A stretch of DNA of 64,000 nucleotides from Bacteroidota bacterium (GTDB lineage Bacteria; Bacteroidota; Bacteroidia; Bacteroidales; F082), in contig JAERTD010000038.1 of the NCBI GenBank assembly GCA_016845175.1, positions 36,255-100,254 on the forward strand, read 5' to 3'. Numbering within the stretch: position 1 is the first letter of the stretch; every line of letters begins with the position of its first letter. Below, piece by piece: positions 62,544-64,000 of this stretch. The translations under genes were made by a program, and so were the position numbers. Under the pieces are notes generated by a model that worked only from the letters and a program-made list of their open reading frames with translations, had not been told where the DNA came from and did not search any database.

Positions 62544-62717
62544 TCACTTGTCCTTGCTCAACCTAAGAAGCAGATAACCTATCACTGGGCTCAGCATAAT
62601 GCTCAGAAAAAAGGATTTTTCAACGCCCAGTTTCTTCTTTTTACCCATATTTTCTGATATGATCAGTGAAAGGGCATACCACAGAATGAAGATGATGATC
62701 AGTATATACTCGTTCAT
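62544..62717 (-). CDS. Small membrane protein, 57 residues
   Basis: From ATG 62717 (an earlier ATG at 62747 lies inside the PepSY gene). One or two TM helices: NEYILIIIFILWYALSLII and FFLSIMLSPVIGYLLL, with a Lys-rich loop (KKKKLGVEK). It starts 1 bp after the PepSY gene, so it is in the same operon. Function unknown; it could be a helper of the PepSY protein. Confidence 0.6.
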   Translation of the reverse strand: MNEYILIIIFILWYALSLIISENMGKKKKLGVEKSFFLSIMLSPVIGYLLLRLSKDK

Positions 62718-62718
62718 A

Positions 62719-63273
62719 TCAATAAAAATAGATAAAAAGATAAACAACAGGTATGGCTATTCCCAGAATGGTTAACCAGGAACCTCTTGCGGTAATGCCT
62801 TTATCTCCCCTTGGAATAAGCAAGCCACTCAGGCTTAAAATGATCAATGCACCGGCAAAAATATCAGAATACCACGTCCAGTATTTAATTGGATTATAGT
62901 GCAGATAATTTACTTCTCTGAATAAGGGTCGTCTGATTGTTTTTTCAATCAGACCTTCTCCCGTTTCCAAATCGATATATACATTGCCGTCTTTGATAAA
63001 GACTTTAAGAACCTCATCGTTAGGATAATAGTGGTTGCGGTAGTTCACATCTTCTTCATAGGGTTTCAGAAAGGCTTTGATTTCTGTCTTTCCCGGTTTG
63101 TTGTCTCCAATATCTACCTGGATATCCTCTGTGGTGATCACATAATTGGGGTTCCAGTCATGCAAATGATTGATAGCAATTCCTGATAAGGCATAGATAA
63201 AAGTCATGCCAAAGAAAAAGTAACCGAAATCACGATGAACGGCCCGGTTCCACTTGCGCCACTTAAAAGCCAT
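62719..63273 (-). CDS. PepSY-domain membrane protein
   Basis: 184 residues. N-terminal FKWRKWNRAVHRDFGYFFFG is the PepSY-associated TM start (Trp/His helix), one periplasmic segment with the PepSY-like body (LKVFIKDGNVYIDLETGEGL) and C-terminal TM helices (YSDIFAGALIILSLSGLLIP, LTILGIAIPVVYLFIYFY). The paired His residues are consistent with heme or electron-transfer roles in PepSY_TM families. It follows the His-rich lipoprotein by 20 bp. Confidence 0.88.
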   Translation of the reverse strand: MAFKWRKWNRAVHRDFGYFFFGMTFIYALSGIAINHLHDWNPNYVITTEDIQVDIGDNKPGKTEIKAFLKPYEEDVNYRNHYYPNDEVLKVFIKDGNVYIDLETGEGLIEKTIRRPLFREVNYLHYNPIKYWTWYSDIFAGALIILSLSGLLIPRGDKGITARGSWLTILGIAIPVVYLFIYFY

Positions 63274-63293
63274 AAGTAATAAATTGGGGTTAA

Positions 63294-63950
63294 TTAATCG
63301 TGGTCGTGTCCGGAGTGATCATGTCCATCATGGTTATGTCCGTCGTGATCGTGACCATCACCAGCTTCTACCACTTTATAATCGGTACAAAGCACTGAGT
63401 AAAATGAGAGGTGATCGCTTCCGGATTCTTCAAGCATCTTACGCAAATTCAATACTTTTTGCATCTCTTCGCTCACGTCGGCATGTTCGCCTCCTTTTTC
63501 CATTTTGCCACCCAGATGGGTACCTTCACCTTTGTCGTCACTCATGGATTCACCAGACTTGATTTCTTCTTCCCATTCCATGATATAGGCTTCGTCGATG
63601 CGCATCTCTTCTACCACACCAACAATATGAACAGAACTGCCTTCAAGATTGGTATTGAAAGCTGCAATTTCTTCGTCAGGGGTTACTTTAATACGTGCAT
63701 CAGAATCCTGATTTACGATAAACATACGCTGGCCACCATGGGTACATACATGGTCAACAGTGCCTTTTAATTGGATTTTCTTACCAACAAAATCACCAGC
63801 TTTCTCTTCAAAATCCTGCAACTGGATTAATGCTAATTCTTCTACAACTGCCTTATTATCAGCATCAGAAGTTTCATTCTTTTGGCCGGCATTTTCACAA
63901 GAAACAACTGCAAATGCCATGGCTACTAAAATGACTAATAACTTTTTCAT
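63294..63950 (-). CDS. His-rich OB-fold lipoprotein
   Basis: 218 residues. Lipoprotein signal MKKLLVILVAMAFAVVSCEN (lipid Cys 18). A beta-rich OB-like domain (FVGKKIQLKGTVDHVCTHGG to about residue 105), a charged Gly/Glu-rich linker and a C-terminal tail of alternating His and Asp (GHDHDGHNHDGHDHSGHDHD) that surely binds divalent metal such as Zn, Ni or Cu. First gene of a three-gene operon; a variant -7 (TATATTCG, 63980-63973) lies 22 bp upstream. Suggested role: metal or heme trafficking to the PepSY protein (inference). Confidence 0.8.
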   Translation of the reverse strand: MKKLLVILVAMAFAVVSCENAGQKNETSDADNKAVVEELALIQLQDFEEKAGDFVGKKIQLKGTVDHVCTHGGQRMFIVNQDSDARIKVTPDEEIAAFNTNLEGSSVHIVGVVEEMRIDEAYIMEWEEEIKSGESMSDDKGEGTHLGGKMEKGGEHADVSEEMQKVLNLRKMLEESGSDHLSFYSVLCTDYKVVEAGDGHDHDGHNHDGHDHSGHDHD

Positions 63951-63972
63951 GTTGTGTGTTTTTTAGGTCTGG

Positions 63973-63980
63973 CGAATATA
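63973..63980 (-). promoter_or_regulatory. Candidate -7 element of the His-rich lipoprotein operon
   Basis: Minus-strand TATATTCG, one base from TAnnTTTG. The -33 position lies at or beyond the window edge and cannot be judged. Confidence 0.45.
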
Positions 63981-64000
63981 AACATAATGAACATATGATC

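Noticed and set aside
1..64000. tRNA, rRNA, CRISPR array, insertion sequence or prophage
   Set aside because: No repeats with spacers, transposase motifs, terminal inverted repeats or tRNA-like cloverleaf signals were seen.

Overview
This is chromosomal DNA of a member of the Bacteroidota. Several independent signs agree. Three secreted proteins end in type IX secretion (T9SS) type A sorting domains. There is an S46 dipeptidyl-peptidase, a DUF4175 protein and a GH3-like protein. Lipoboxes are short. Shine-Dalgarno sequences are largely missing, while Bacteroidota-type promoters (-33 TTTG, -7 TAnnTTTG) sit close to start codons. Gene density and base composition look even, and I see no prophage, integrase, intact insertion sequence, CRISPR array, tRNA or rRNA. 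The exact genus cannot be read from the sequence.

Layout. 1-10.4 kb (minus strand): a very large membrane histidine kinase cut by the window edge, a zinc-ribbon methyltransferase, mnmG, ybeY, a small HATPase-like protein and a DUF4175 membrane/coiled-coil protein. mnmG is bracketed by two perfect copies of the 16-bp canonical parS palindrome, one of which forms the first codons of the methyltransferase. This suggests a chromosome-segregation centre and probably nearness to oriC. 10.4-20.3 kb: secreted M1 peptidase, secreted hypothetical, sulfatase, VOC protein, TPR protein, lipoproteins and an NHL-repeat T9SS protein. 20.3-22.4 kb: an ABC exporter pair, then a decayed AraC-type C-terminus. 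22.4-26.0 kb: a tight five-gene operon (MDR oxidoreductase, rsgA, DUF1801, methyltransferase, GNAT). 26-32 kb: SLC12-like transporter, FUSC-like membrane protein and a TetR-SDR pair with a clear operator. 32.3-37 kb: a 911-residue T9SS beta-propeller protein and small genes between dispersed repeats. 37-47 kb: methyltransferase, serine hydrolase, DUF6326, DUF2007, POT-like transporter, DUF192, EEP phosphatase, LRR protein, GH3-like protein and LysE exporter.

47.3-53 kb: a stand-alone trpB preceded by what looks like a complete transcription attenuator (21-codon leader peptide with three consecutive Trp codons, then a strong terminator), followed upstream by two peptidase genes (S46 and M49-like). 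53-58 kb: a MacAB-like exporter with one ATPase, two permeases, a glycine-zipper protein and an adaptor. 58-62.4 kb: a divergent histidine kinase with a non-ATG start, a lipoprotein hydrolase, an unknown protein and hemW. 62.5-64 kb: an operon for a His-rich OB-fold lipoprotein, a PepSY protein and a tiny membrane protein.

The peptidases (M1, S46, M49-like) and the POT-like transporter suggest a peptide-using lifestyle, with the sulfatase pointing to some sulfated-glycan or sulfate-ester use. The most unusual signals are the parS pair, the trp attenuator on an isolated trpB, the AraC remnant, and short dispersed repeats that have become the last codons of two unrelated genes. All identifications come from reading motifs; no database search was possible.
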